From Luteimicrobium album (GTDB taxonomy: Bacteria; Actinomycetota; Actinomycetes; Actinomycetales; Cellulomonadaceae), in the NCBI RefSeq assembly GCF_030161555.1, contig NZ_BSUK01000001.1, forward strand, positions 1,178,001 to 1,242,000: a stretch of DNA of 64,000 nt, written 5' to 3'. Both the position numbers and the translations under genes were made by a program. Shown here piece by piece: positions 8,269 to 17,290 of the stretch; the first letter of the stretch is position 1; the number at the start of each line of letters is the position of its first letter. The notes under the pieces were generated by a model. The model ran no database searches. It was not told where the DNA came from and was given only the letters and a program-made list of their open reading frames with translations.

Positions 8269-9704
8269 TCAGGCCTGTGCGACGAGCTTGCTGACGAGGT
8301 ACTCGTCCAGGGCCTCCGGCCCGCCCTCCGAGCCGTAGCCGCTCGCCTTGCGTCCTCCGAAGAAGGTGTCCCGTGCGCCGACCCCGAAGCGGTTGACGCT
8401 GACCATGCCCACGTCGAGCCGCGGCGGGACGCGCAGCGCGCGGTCGGCCGACCCGGTGAACAGGTAGGCCCCGAGCCCGAACGGCACGGAGTTCGCCCTC
8501 GCGACGACCTCGTCCTCGTCCCGGAATCGCGTCACGGCGGCGATCGGGCCGAACGGCTCCTGACGCATGACCAGCGCGTCGTCGGGCACGTCCGCGAGCA
8601 GCGTCGGACGCCAGAAGTAGCCGACGGCGTCGTCCCCGTCCCGCCCGCCGCGAGCCGCGCACCCCGGGCGAGCGCGTCGTCGACGTAGGGCGCCATCGCC
8701 TCGAACCGTCGCGCGTTCGCGAGCGGCCCCATGTCCACCGCGTCGAAGCCGTCCCCGACCTCGACCGCGTCGAGCAGCTCGGCGAACCGCGCCACGAACC
8801 GGTCGTAGACGGCCTCTTGGACGAAGAACCGGATCGGCGACCCGCAGGACTGGCCGGTGTTGTGCGTCTTGGCACCGAGCGCCTGTGCCGCGACCGCCTC
8901 GGGGTCGGTGTCGGCGAAGACGAGGACGGGCGCGTGCCCGCCGAGCTCGAGCATCGTCGGCTTGGCCAGAGCGCCCGACTGGCGCGCGAGGTGCTGGCCG
9001 ACCGCAGTCGACCCGGTGAACGACACCTTGCGGATCACGGGTGACGCGATCAAGCGCGCCGAGATCCGTTCGGGGTCGCCGAACAGGACGTTGACGACGC
9101 CCGCCGGCAGGCCGGCGTCCTCGAGCGCGTGCGCGAGGAACACCGCCGACGCGGGAGTCTCCTCGGCCGGTTTGAGCACGACCGTGCAGCCGGCGGAGAG
9201 CGCTGCGGCCAGCTTTCGACCCGGGACCGTCAGCGGGTAGTTCCAGGTCGTGAACGCCGCGACGGGGCCGACCGGCTCACGCAGGACCATCATGCGGCCG
9301 TCCGCGGAGCCCGGCAGCACCCTGCCGTAGGTGCGCGTGCCGTCCGTCGCCATCGAGTCCATGATGTCGGCGGTGTAGGCGACCTCGTCGAGCGAGTCGC
9401 CGTAGGGCTTGCCGTTCTCGAGGGTCATGGCCCGGGCGATCGGCTCCGCACGCTCGCGCAGGAGCTGCGCGGCACCCATCACGATCTCGGCCCGGCGGTG
9501 CGGGCTCGTCTCGCGCCACGGGACCCACGCCCGGTCCGCCGCTTCGAGCGCGGCGTCCACGTCGTCGTCGGTCGCGACGGGCACCCGGCCGACGACGCTG
9601 CGGCGGGCGGGGTCCTCGACGTCGAACGTCGTGCGCTCGTCCACCCCGATCCACCTGCCGTCGACGTGCAGCTCTCCGTCGGGGATCCGGTTCGGTCTGG
9701 GCAT
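8269..9704 (-). CDS. NAD-dependent aldehyde dehydrogenase (frameshifted)
   Basis: An aldehyde dehydrogenase superfamily enzyme of about 478 residues, in the succinate-semialdehyde/glycolaldehyde-like branch. It has the Rossmann segment AAFTTWNYPL, the NAD loop FTGSTAVGQHLA, the catalytic Glu in LELGGHAPVLV and the nucleophile Cys in HNTGQSCGSPIRF. The C-terminal part (PFGPIAAVTRF, then GGRKASGYGSEGG) is in another frame. One base is missing at the C run 8640-8642; restoring it gives a run through GDDAVGYFWRPTLL. The ATG at 9704 begins MPRPNRIPDGEL. It is the last gene of the minus-strand operon starting at 13089 and probably oxidises an aldehyde made by the upstream enzymes. Confidence 0.9.
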
Positions 9705-9763
9705 CGGTGCCTCCTTGTCGACGGTGCGCGCGCTCGCGGGGCGCACCTGACCTGTCGCGGACA

Positions 9764-10693
9764 CTACGGGCGCTCCCCTGGAGCGTCAAGCAAGCGCATT
9801 CCCGCTCCCGGTGACGGTGCGAGATGCGGTGCGACGTGTCGCTCCCAACGCTCGGCGACCGTGGCGACCGTGGCTGCCACGGGCGCGTCCCACACGGTCT
9901 CGTTGAAGATCTCCACCTCGACGTCACCGCGATAGCCGGCATCCGCGACCCACGTGGTCACGGCCGCGAAGTCGACGTAGCCGTCGCCGACGTGCCCGCG
10001 GGACAGGAGCGCGTCCGAGGCCAGGGGCAGGATCCAGTCGCAGACCTGGTAGCACGCGAGACGGCCCTCGCGCCCCGCTCGCGCGACACCCGCGCGAAGC
10101 TCGGGGTCCCACCACACGTGGTACGTGTCCACGACGACGCCGACCGCGCCGGGCGCGAAGGGAGCGGCAAGGTCGAGCGCCTGGGCCAGCGTGGAGATCA
10201 CGGCGCGGTCAGCGGCGAACACCGGGTGCAGCGGCTCGAGGGCGATCCGCACGCCGCGGGCCTCGGCGAAGGGGGCGAGCTCGGCGAGGCGGTCGGCCAC
10301 CCGGGAGCGCGTCGCGACAAGGTCCCGATCGGTCGCGGCCCCCGGGGGCCCGCCCGGACTGGAGCCGCTCAGCCCGCCGACGACGAACACGAGCTCACGC
10401 GTCCCGACCGTGGCGGCCTCGTCGATCGCACGACGGTTGTCGTCGAGTGCGGCCTCGACCCCCGCGTCGTCCGCGGCGGTCAGGAAGCCCCCTCGGCACA
10501 GGCTCGAGACCCGCAGACCCGCCTCCGCGACGATCCTCGCCGCCCGTTCCGCCCCGACCTCCTGCACCCGGTCGCGCCAGAGCCCGACGGCGCCGTAGCC
10601 GGCGCTCGCGGCGGCGTCGACCGCGGTGCGCAGGTCAGCATGCTTCACGGTCGCCGTGTTGAGCGACAGCCTGCTCAGGTCCGCGCCGCTCAT
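9764..10693 (-). CDS. Sugar phosphate isomerase/epimerase (AP endonuclease 2-like TIM barrel)
   Basis: A 309-residue xylose-isomerase-like TIM barrel of the IolE/hydroxypyruvate isomerase group. Visible signatures are LSLNTATVKHADLRTAVDAA at the N-terminus, LEPLHPVF with the first metal-ligand Glu, VVDTYHVWWDPEL with Asp and His, and the final metal-binding Glu in VEVEIFNE. These match the divalent metal site of the family. Its ATG overlaps the stop of the DUF993 gene by 4 bases. In related clusters such barrels isomerise or eliminate 3-keto sugars, which fits the neighbouring Gfo/Idh dehydrogenase, but the substrate here is not shown. Confidence 0.88.
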   Translation of the reverse strand: MSGADLSRLSLNTATVKHADLRTAVDAAASAGYGAVGLWRDRVQEVGAERAARIVAEAGLRVSSLCRGGFLTAADDAGVEAALDDNRRAIDEAATVGTRELVFVVGGLSGSSPGGPPGAATDRDLVATRSRVADRLAELAPFAEARGVRIALEPLHPVFAADRAVISTLAQALDLAAPFAPGAVGVVVDTYHVWWDPELRAGVARAGREGRLACYQVCDWILPLASDALLSRGHVGDGYVDFAAVTTWVADAGYRGDVEVEIFNETVWDAPVAATVATVAERWERHVAPHLAPSPGAGMRLLDAPGERP

Positions 10694-11931
10694 GGCCTGC
10701 CTCCGGCGACCTCGAGGAGAGCGCCCATCCTGCGGGCCGCGAGCTCGGGATCGTCCAGCAGGCCGGCCGTGTCGGCCAGGCGGAACAGCTCGACCAGGTG
10801 CGGCAGCGACCGCCCGGCGTGGAGCCCGCCGAGCAGCTGGAACCCGGGCTGGTGGCCGTTGAGCCATGCCACGAACGCGACGCCGGTCTTGTAGTACACG
10901 GTGGGAGCCGCGAACACGTGCCGCCCCAGGGCCTGGGTCGCCGCGAGGATCTCGTAGGCGCGGGCGGTCTCGCCGGAGTCGAGGGCCTGCAGCGCCGTGG
11001 AGGCGGCCGGGTAGATCACCGCGAAGATGCCGAGCAGCGCGTCCGAGTGCCCGCGGGCATCCCCGACGACGAGCTCCGGGTAGTGGAAGTCGTCGCCGGT
11101 GTACAGGCGCACCGGTCCCCCGTCCGACGGGTCGAGCGCCGCGAGCCGCGCTCGGAGCGCCACCTCGTGGTCGGCGTCGAGCAGCGAGACCTTGACCCCG
11201 TCGACCTTGTCCTGGTGGCTGCGGACGAGGTCGACGAAGACGTCCGTTGCCCCGAGCACGTCGTGCGTGCCCCAGTAGCCCTCCAGCGCCGGGTCGAACA
11301 TGGTTCCGAGCCAGTGCAGGACGGCCGGCTCGGCCACCTCCGCGAGCACGGCGTCGTAGACCCACTGGTAGTCCTCGGGCCCGGACGCCACGCGCGCCAG
11401 CGCACGCGACGCCATGACGATGACCTGCGCACCGGCCGCCTGGACGGTCTCGACCTGCTCGCGGTAGGCGTCCACGACCGCCTGCAGCCCGGCGCGACCC
11501 TCCGGCACCGAGGCGAGGTCGAGCTGGTCGGTGCCCGCCCCGCACGCGATGCGGCCACCGACCGTCCGGGCCTCGGCGGCGGACCGTCGCACGAGCTCGC
11601 GGGTCGTCTCCCAGTCCAGGCCCATCCCGCGCTGCGCGGTGTCCATCGCGTCGGCGACGCCCAGCCCGTACGACCAGAGCTCGTGCCGGAACGCGAGCGT
11701 CGCGTCCCAGTCGACGTGCGGACGCCCACCCGGGGTGTTGTCGGCGCCCGGCAGCGGCACGACGTGCGCCGCGGCGAGCGCCGCCCGTGACCGGATCGGC
11801 GTCGTCGGGCGCGTCCACGGCCCCGGCAGGCCGAGGTCCCGCTCCTCGACTCCGATCGTCAGGCCCGCGTGGTCGAACCGGGGCAGCCTGACCCGGGCCC
11901 CGGACGATGAGCTCGCCACGAGCGCGGTCAC
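10690..11931 (-). CDS. DUF993 / dihydrodipicolinate synthase-like protein
   Basis: A 413-residue protein of the DUF993 group, often labelled dihydrodipicolinate synthase family because it has an aldolase-like barrel. The GTG start at 11931 overlaps the upstream dehydrogenase stop (GTGA), and its own stop overlaps the isomerase start, so all three are coupled. Conserved segments include RIACGAGTDQLDL, QVIVMASRALARVASGPEDY, DGVKVSLLDADHE with a Lys that could form a Schiff base, and VRLYTGDDFHYPELV. A retro-aldol or lyase step on an oxidised sugar is a reasonable inference; no reaction is established from the sequence. The family assignment rests on recognition of the pattern. Confidence 0.75.
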   Translation of the reverse strand: MTALVASSSSGARVRLPRFDHAGLTIGVEERDLGLPGPWTRPTTPIRSRAALAAAHVVPLPGADNTPGGRPHVDWDATLAFRHELWSYGLGVADAMDTAQRGMGLDWETTRELVRRSAAEARTVGGRIACGAGTDQLDLASVPEGRAGLQAVVDAYREQVETVQAAGAQVIVMASRALARVASGPEDYQWVYDAVLAEVAEPAVLHWLGTMFDPALEGYWGTHDVLGATDVFVDLVRSHQDKVDGVKVSLLDADHEVALRARLAALDPSDGGPVRLYTGDDFHYPELVVGDARGHSDALLGIFAVIYPAASTALQALDSGETARAYEILAATQALGRHVFAAPTVYYKTGVAFVAWLNGHQPGFQLLGGLHAGRSLPHLVELFRLADTAGLLDDPELAARRMGALLEVAGGRP

Positions 11932-13089
11932 AGGACGATCTCCGGCACGTCGAGGCGGCGCCCCTCGGCCGAGGACCGGAGCCCCAGCTCGGCGAGCTGC
12001 ACGCCGCGTGCGGCGGACAGCAAGCCGTACCGGTGCGGACGCCCGGCGACGACGTCCTTCAGGAACTCCTCCCACTGCAGCCTGAACCCGTTGTCGAGGT
12101 CGGCGTTGGCCGGCACCTCGAGCCACTGGTCCCGGAACGGCTCCGTGACCGGGAGGTCGGGGTTCCAGACGGGCTTCGGTGTGTGCGCCCGCTGCTGGGC
12201 GACGCAGCGGCGGAGCCCGGCGACGGCGGAGCCGTGCGTCCCGTCGACCTGGAACTCGACGAGCTCGTCCCGGAAGACACGCACCGCCCACGAGGAGTTG
12301 ATCTGCGCCACGGCGGGATCGCCGCTCGGGGTCTCGACGTCGAAGATTCCGTACGCGGCGTCGTCGGCCGTCGCCGCGTAGGCCTTCCCGTCCTCGTCCC
12401 AGCGCTCCGGGATGTGCGTGACGGTGCGGGCCGTCACGGTCCGCACGCTCCCCAGGATGCCCTCGAGGACATAGTTCCAGTGGCAGAACATGTCGGTTGT
12501 GATCCCCCGCCGTCCTCGGCGCGGTAGTTCCAGCTCGGCCGCTGGGCAGGCTGGTGGTCTCCTCGAAGACCCAGTAGCCGAACTCACCCCGGAGCGACAG
12601 GATGCGACCGAAGAACCCCTCGTCGACCAGTCCGCGCAGCTTCACGAGCCCGGGCAGGTACAGCTTGTCGTGCACGACACCGCACGTCGCCTGCGACGAC
12701 GCGCCCAGCCGCGCCAGGTCGACCGCCTGCTCGAGGGTCTCCGCGGTGGGCTTCTCGGTGTAGACGTGCTTGCCCGCGCGGATCGCGGCGGTCAGGGCGT
12801 CGTGGCGCCGCGAGGTGACCTGGGCGTCGAAGTAGACGTCGACGTCGGGGTCGCCGAGGACGTCGTCGAGGCTCGTGCTCCAGCGGTCCACGCCGTGGCG
12901 CTCGGCCAGCTCGGCCAGCTTCTCCCCGTTGCGGCCCACCAGGATCGGCTCGACCTGGACGCGGCCACCGCCGGGGAGGCTCACACCTCCGTCGTCGCGG
13001 ATCGCCAGGATCGAGCGCACGAGGTGCTGCCGGTAGCCCATCCGGCCGGTGACGCCGTTCATGGCGATGGTCAGGGTTCGCTCGGTCAT
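11928..13089 (-). CDS. Gfo/Idh/MocA family oxidoreductase (frameshifted twice)
   Basis: An NAD(P)-dependent sugar dehydrogenase of the Gfo/Idh/MocA family, first gene of the operon. The N-terminus MTERTLTIAMNGVTGRMGYR holds a Rossmann-type GxTGRMG loop, and the family signature AGKHVYTEKP with its conserved Lys is present. The C-terminal domain follows in another frame as TTDMFCHWNYVLEG to the end. Two single-base gaps are needed to join the parts, near 12543-12548 and in the C run near 12503-12507. The short middle reads QRPSWNYRAEDGG, a sensible bridge. The ATG at 13089 lies just after an operator palindrome. It may oxidise a glycoside at C3, but the substrate is unknown. Confidence 0.85.
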
Positions 13090-13119
13090 CTCACTCCGTC
13101 GTGTCGGTCGGCGGCTCAC

Positions 13120-13146
13120 AGCCTGGGGGAAAGCGTTTACCAGGCT
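13120..13146. promoter_or_regulatory. LacI-type operator upstream of the dehydrogenase operon
   Basis: The core GGGAAAGCGTTTACC (13127-13141) resembles the sites at 6012 and 18787. It is nested within perfect outer arms AGCCTGG (13120-13126) and CCAGGCT (13140-13146). The site lies 30-57 bases before the dehydrogenase start at 13089 and between it and the LacI gene ending at 13222. Confidence 0.75.
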
Positions 13147-13221
13147 AGAGAGACTCACCGCCGGAGTCAAGATCGACGACGGCGGTCGCAGCGGACGGCC
13201 GGGGGCGAACGGTCGGAGGGC

Positions 13222-14292
13222 CTACGGCCGCCGAGGCGTCGACGCCCGCACGCGCACCACGCCGGTGACGGTCGTGCGCGCCGGCGCGTCCCCGTCCGGC
13301 GTCGCGAGCGCGAGCCCGACCGCCAGCTCACCCATGCGCGCGAGCGGCAGCGCCACGGTGGTCAGCGCCGGCATCACGTCGACGGCGCTCGGCACGTCGT
13401 CGAAGCCGGTGACGGCGACGTCCCGAGGGACCGAGAGGCCGAGATCCCGCGCCGCGGTGATCGCCCCCATCGCCATGACGTCGTTGGCAGCCAGCACCAC
13501 CTCGGGCCGGGCCGTGCCCGACTCGAGCAAAGACCGCATCCCCGCGTACCCGCCGTCCCGGGTGAATGCCGACGGGACGACCGCGACGGACGCCCGGTCG
13601 ATCCCCAGTCCGGCGAGCGCCGAGACGAAGCCCTCGACCCGGTCCGCAGCGGATCGGTTCCGCCCCGCACCCGACAGGATCGCGAAGGAGCGGTAGCCGA
13701 GATCGTGGACCACGCGCGCGAGCTCGGCCGCGCCGTCCCGGTTCGCCACCAGGACGCCGGGAAGGTCCCCGACCGCCTGGCCGATCGTCGCGACGGCGCC
13801 CGAACGCTCCCGGTACCTCGCGAGCGCGGTGCCCAACCCGGCGTCGCTGCCGGCCGTGTCGTCCGCGATCCCCCGGCCCATCCGCGCCCCAGCGAGGATG
13901 ACCGCCCGGGCCCGCTGACGGTCGAGCAGCTCGACGAACCCCAGCTCGCGGCCCGGGTCGTTGCCGGTGCTCGCCAGGGTCACGACGAGGCCCTCCCGGT
14001 CGGCAGCCGCCGTCACCCCCGCGGCGATCGCCGCGAAGTAGGGATCCGCGATGTCGTGGACCACGAGCCCGATGGTCGTCGTCCGGCCGCGGGCCGTCGC
14101 CTGCGCGTTCGCGTCGGGCGAGTAGTGCAACCTCGCGGCCGACGCGAGCACCCGCGCGCGCAGCTCGGCGCCGACGACGCGGTCGACGGAGCCGTTCAGC
14201 GTACGCGAGGCGGTCGCGAGCGAGACGCCCGCGTCGCGAGCGACGTCGACGAGGGTCGCCCTCCTCGACACGGTGCGCTCCCGCTCCGCCAC
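13222..14292 (-). CDS. LacI family transcriptional regulator 2
   Basis: A 356-residue LacI-type repressor. The helix-turn-helix reads TLVDVARDAGVSLATASRTL, followed by a hinge and an effector domain (TTIGLVVHDIADPYFAAIAAG, then VVLAANDVMAMGAITAARDL and VAVTGFDDVPSAVDVMPALT). The GTG start at 14292 follows GGCGAGGAC; a GTG seven codons later at 14271 is an alternative. It stands directly upstream of the dehydrogenase operon and its operator on the same strand, and is the leading candidate to bind the 13127-13141 site. It is only a distant paralog of the LacI gene at 7225. Confidence 0.92.
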   Translation of the reverse strand: MAERERTVSRRATLVDVARDAGVSLATASRTLNGSVDRVVGAELRARVLASAARLHYSPDANAQATARGRTTTIGLVVHDIADPYFAAIAAGVTAAADREGLVVTLASTGNDPGRELGFVELLDRQRARAVILAGARMGRGIADDTAGSDAGLGTALARYRERSGAVATIGQAVGDLPGVLVANRDGAAELARVVHDLGYRSFAILSGAGRNRSAADRVEGFVSALAGLGIDRASVAVVPSAFTRDGGYAGMRSLLESGTARPEVVLAANDVMAMGAITAARDLGLSVPRDVAVTGFDDVPSAVDVMPALTTVALPLARMGELAVGLALATPDGDAPARTTVTGVVRVRASTPRRP

Positions 14293-14389
14293 GTCCTCGC
14301 CCGCCTTCGGTCGCCGCCGGCACGGCCACCGGACGGCAGCCCACCCCGGGAGACTAGCGCGGCGCGTCCGCGACGGACCGGACCGGGCG

Positions 14390-16099
14390 TCAGCGCGCCG
14401 ACGCCACCGCGAGCAGGAACCACCCGGTGTGCGGTATCCACTGCTCGGCCCAGCGCCACCGGTCGCCCTCGGGTGCGTCCGGTGGAAGCAGCGCGACGTC
14501 CTCCTCGTCGGCGTGACCGCTCGTGACCCCGTTCGCGATCCCGCCCGGGAAGTTTGGGAAGTCGCTCGCGTACTCGGGATTGTTGCGCCCCTTGCCGTGG
14601 AGCATGCACGCGTCGAAGGGATTGCGGCCCAGCACCCAGGCGAGCTGGTCGTGGGCGAACGCATCGAGCCGCGCCGCGTCGTCGTCGGAGACGCCCGACC
14701 GTGCGACTGCGGACGCCGCGGCCGCGAACGACGCGATCCCCGCGTTCTCGCCCTGCCACCAGTACCCGGTCTCGTTCGCGTGCGGGAAGAAGAACGCGTC
14801 CCGCACGGCGCCGCCGACGGGCTGGGTCCGCTGCCGCGGATAGCCGAACGGGTTGGCCACCCCGCCGGTCCGCACGAGCACGTCGAGCATCGCCCGCACG
14901 GCCGTCGCACGCGCCGGCCCGGCCTCCGGCCGATCCGGAAGAAGCTCGGCGAACCGGAGCAGTGCGAGGATCGGGAGCCCGGGCTCGACCGCGTGGAAGA
15001 ACGGACGGCCCTCGGCGTCGCCGACGAACCAGCCCGGGCCGTCCTCGGGGCGCACGTAGCGCGCGACCAGCGCGGCTGCACGGGCCCGCGCCGCCGGCTC
15101 CGCGGCGTCCACCCCTGCACCGACGAGCTCGGCGGCCGCGAGGAGAGCGGTGTAGTCGTCGACCACGGACTCCTCGCCGTCGAACAGGTACTCACGGTTG
15201 TGCTGCTCGAGGTGGACGAACCCGGCCACCGCGGCGTCGAGATAGCGGGACCGGGGCAGGTCGCCGTCGTCGTCGAGCCGTGAGGCCCGCGCGAGCGCCG
15301 CGATCGCGAGCCCGCCGCCGTGACGGTAGGCGGCCTGGTAGCGGGACGTCCGCACCGAGTCCTGCAGCGGAGCCGTCACGACGCGCTCTCGCAGGTCCTT
15401 GGTCAGCGCGTCGAAGATCCCCGTGTAGAAGTAGCCTTCGGGGGCCCGGAACCGGACCAGGAAGTCGGCGCCCCACAGGCCCTCGTCCCGCAGGCGCGCG
15501 CCCACCGACCGCAGCAGCGCCGGGTGCGTCGTCGCGAGGACGTCGTGCGCCGCGAACATAGCCCAGGCGCACAACGGGATCTGCTGAGGGCTCATCGTGC
15601 GGGTGTACGTAAGGTGGCTGAGGAACTTGCTGGTGTCGCCGCTCGCGTCGAGCCATCCACCGCGCGCGTCGACGGTGAGCCCGCTCTCGTCGCCCCAGCG
15701 CAGCGCCACGCGGTCCTTGCGGTCGATCTCACCCGTCGACCGCATGGCCCGGAAGTAGGCGAGGACGTCGGACAGCACCTGACGCTGGAGCCGGTCCGGC
15801 TCCGCGCGGAACGCGAGGACGGGGCACCCGTCGACCTCCACCACGTGGTCGCCGGGCTCGAGCGGCGGCAGGTCGACCCGCGCGAAGGGCCCGCGGCGCC
15901 ACCCCACCACGCGCTCCGGCGGCCCGCACCACAGCTCGGCCCGTCCCTCGGTCCCTGCGCCCGAGGCGAGGTGTCGCAGCACGACCCGCGCCGGCGCACG
16001 GTGGTCCGACAGCTCGAGGACGACCGCCTGGCCGGGCCCGGTCGTCATCCCCACGTGGCTCGCGAGGCCGCGCGGGCCACCCGTCGCCTCCGCCCTCAC
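14390..16099 (-). CDS. Glycoside hydrolase family 9-like protein, no signal peptide
   Basis: A 569-residue enzyme with a short N-terminal immunoglobulin-like domain (about residues 24-100) and an alpha/alpha barrel. GH9 hallmarks are GGWLDASGDTSKF near residue 148, which carries the catalytic-base aspartates, HANETGYWWQGENA in the middle, and VLGRNPFDACMLHGKGRNNP near the end. The usual C-terminal acid Glu could be that in RWAEQWIPHTGWF. There is no signal peptide, so it is probably cytoplasmic and acts on imported oligosaccharides. The GTG start overlaps the GntR stop (GTGA); an ATG at 16048 is the alternative. Substrate specificity cannot be read from the sequence. Confidence 0.8.
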   Translation of the reverse strand: MRAEATGGPRGLASHVGMTTGPGQAVVLELSDHRAPARVVLRHLASGAGTEGRAELWCGPPERVVGWRRGPFARVDLPPLEPGDHVVEVDGCPVLAFRAEPDRLQRQVLSDVLAYFRAMRSTGEIDRKDRVALRWGDESGLTVDARGGWLDASGDTSKFLSHLTYTRTMSPQQIPLCAWAMFAAHDVLATTHPALLRSVGARLRDEGLWGADFLVRFRAPEGYFYTGIFDALTKDLRERVVTAPLQDSVRTSRYQAAYRHGGGLAIAALARASRLDDDGDLPRSRYLDAAVAGFVHLEQHNREYLFDGEESVVDDYTALLAAAELVGAGVDAAEPAARARAAALVARYVRPEDGPGWFVGDAEGRPFFHAVEPGLPILALLRFAELLPDRPEAGPARATAVRAMLDVLVRTGGVANPFGYPRQRTQPVGGAVRDAFFFPHANETGYWWQGENAGIASFAAAASAVARSGVSDDDAARLDAFAHDQLAWVLGRNPFDACMLHGKGRNNPEYASDFPNFPGGIANGVTSGHADEEDVALLPPDAPEGDRWRWAEQWIPHTGWFLLAVASAR

Positions 16100-16873
16100 C
16101 CGTGGTCCCGGGCTCGGAAGGTGTGCCGGGCGAACGACGTGCGCAGCCGGTAGCGGTCCCCGCGTACCGGATCGTCGACACGAACAGCGGGCGTTCGGTC
16201 TCGTCGTACGCGACCTGGCGCATCACGAGGACCGGCTTGTCCGCCTCGAGGTCCAGGAGCCGAGCGAGGTCGGCGTCCACCTGCTGCGCCTCGATGGTCG
16301 CGTCGGCACGGGCCGGTGCGAGCCCCGACCCGCGAGCTCGTCGTAGAGCGACGCGCTCGAGAAGTCCACGCTGTCGAGCCCCACGACCTGGTCGACGGGG
16401 ATCTCGGTGCTGTCCACGGCGACGGGCATCGTGTCGAGGCACCGGACGCGTTCGAGCTGGAAGATCAGCGCGCCAGGGGCGATCTGGAGGCTCTCTGCCT
16501 CGTCGAAGGTCGCGGGCCGCCGGACCGAGCACAGGACGCGGGAGGACGACTCCAGACCCATCCGCCGGGCGGTCTCGCTGAAGGACTCCAGGCTGTTCGG
16601 CCACTCCTTCGGGCTCGGGCCTTGTGCCACGTACCAGCCGCGACCGTGCGACGGCAGCAGCAGACCGTCCTCGACGAGTCGACCGAGGGCCTTGCGCAGC
16701 GTCACCCGCGAGATGCCGAGCCCGTGGCAGAGCTCGCGCTCGGAGGGAAGACGCGCGCCCTGGGCGAGCTCTCCCCGAGCGATCTGTTCAGAGATCAGCG
16801 CTGCGGCCTGCAGCCACAACGGCTCCGGCCGCTCGGCGCTGATCGCCGCGGCGAACGACTGCAGTGCGCTCAT
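16096..16873 (-). CDS. GntR family transcriptional regulator 1 (HutC type, frameshifted)
   Basis: A GntR/HutC regulator with winged helix LPSERELCHGLGISRVTLRKAL and a UTRA effector domain. The wing continues DGLLLPSHGRGWYVAQG. Two bases are missing, in the C runs at 16329-16331 and 16158-16161; with them restored the protein reads ADATIEAQQVDADLARLLDL and ends RYAGDRYRLRTSFARHTFRARDHG. The start is the ATG at 16873. It is strikingly similar along its whole length to the GntR gene at 22492-23255, and the two flank the amine-oxidation genes. It is coupled to the GH9-like gene downstream, suggesting control of that gene and of itself. The effector is unknown, although UTRA domains usually bind sugars or phosphosugars. 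Confidence 0.88.
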
Positions 16874-17240
16874 CGGGCGTGCCCCCGGGACCCGGCTCTC
16901 ATGACGACTCGCCCCCTCCACCATCTACTCTGAGTATTAAAGTCCATCTAATACCACTGAGTCCAGTTGCGACAGCGGAGGTGTTCCGCCGGGACGTATC
17001 GGCGGAGTCTTCAGGGGATGGCAACAGCAACGACCATGGGTGCGCCCTCAGCATGCGGCGTCTCGGCGACCGGGCAGGGCGGGCGATCCGCCAATTCTGC
17101 TATCCAGTGCGTACCATGCGGATACCAGTACTGACCTCTAGGTCTCGGCAGACACCGCGGCTCCCGTCCGCACGGCCCCTCGGAGACACACCCTCATGAC
17201 CGCGTGCCACGTGCTCACCGACCGACCGGTGCCTCAGGCC
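16874..17240. other. Intergenic region upstream of GntR 1
   Basis: No convincing gene is seen here. It is less GC-rich than its surroundings. An inverted repeat GTATTA (16934-16939) / TAATAC (16949-16954) with a 9-base spacer lies 61 bases before the GntR start and is a good candidate for a GntR operator. CCATCTA also occurs twice (16921 and 16944). A second AT-richer stretch near 17100-17145 may hold a promoter. Confidence 0.5.
16934..16954. promoter_or_regulatory. Candidate GntR operator
   Basis: The inverted repeat GTATTA-N9-TAATAC lies in the promoter region of GntR regulator 1. HutC-type GntR proteins bind short AT-rich palindromes of this kind, often in front of their own gene. Confidence 0.45.
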
Positions 17241-17283
17241 CGGGCCGGTCGGGGTGCCCGACGCGGGCACCCGACCGGCCCGG
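17240..17283 (-). terminator. Hairpin terminator after the APC permease gene
   Basis: Long GC stem with arms CGGGCCGGTCGGGGTGCCCG (17241-17260) and its near complement (17264-17282), with one bulged G and a very short loop. It begins 8 bases past the stop of the permease gene. There is no clear T run. Confidence 0.65.
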
Positions 17284-17290
17284 GGCTCCG

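Noticed and set aside
9790..9802. A sequence resembling the LacI operator (GGAATGCGCTTGC on the minus strand)
   Set aside because: It lies inside the last codons of the isomerase gene and matches imperfectly, so it is more likely coding sequence than an operator for the aldehyde dehydrogenase.
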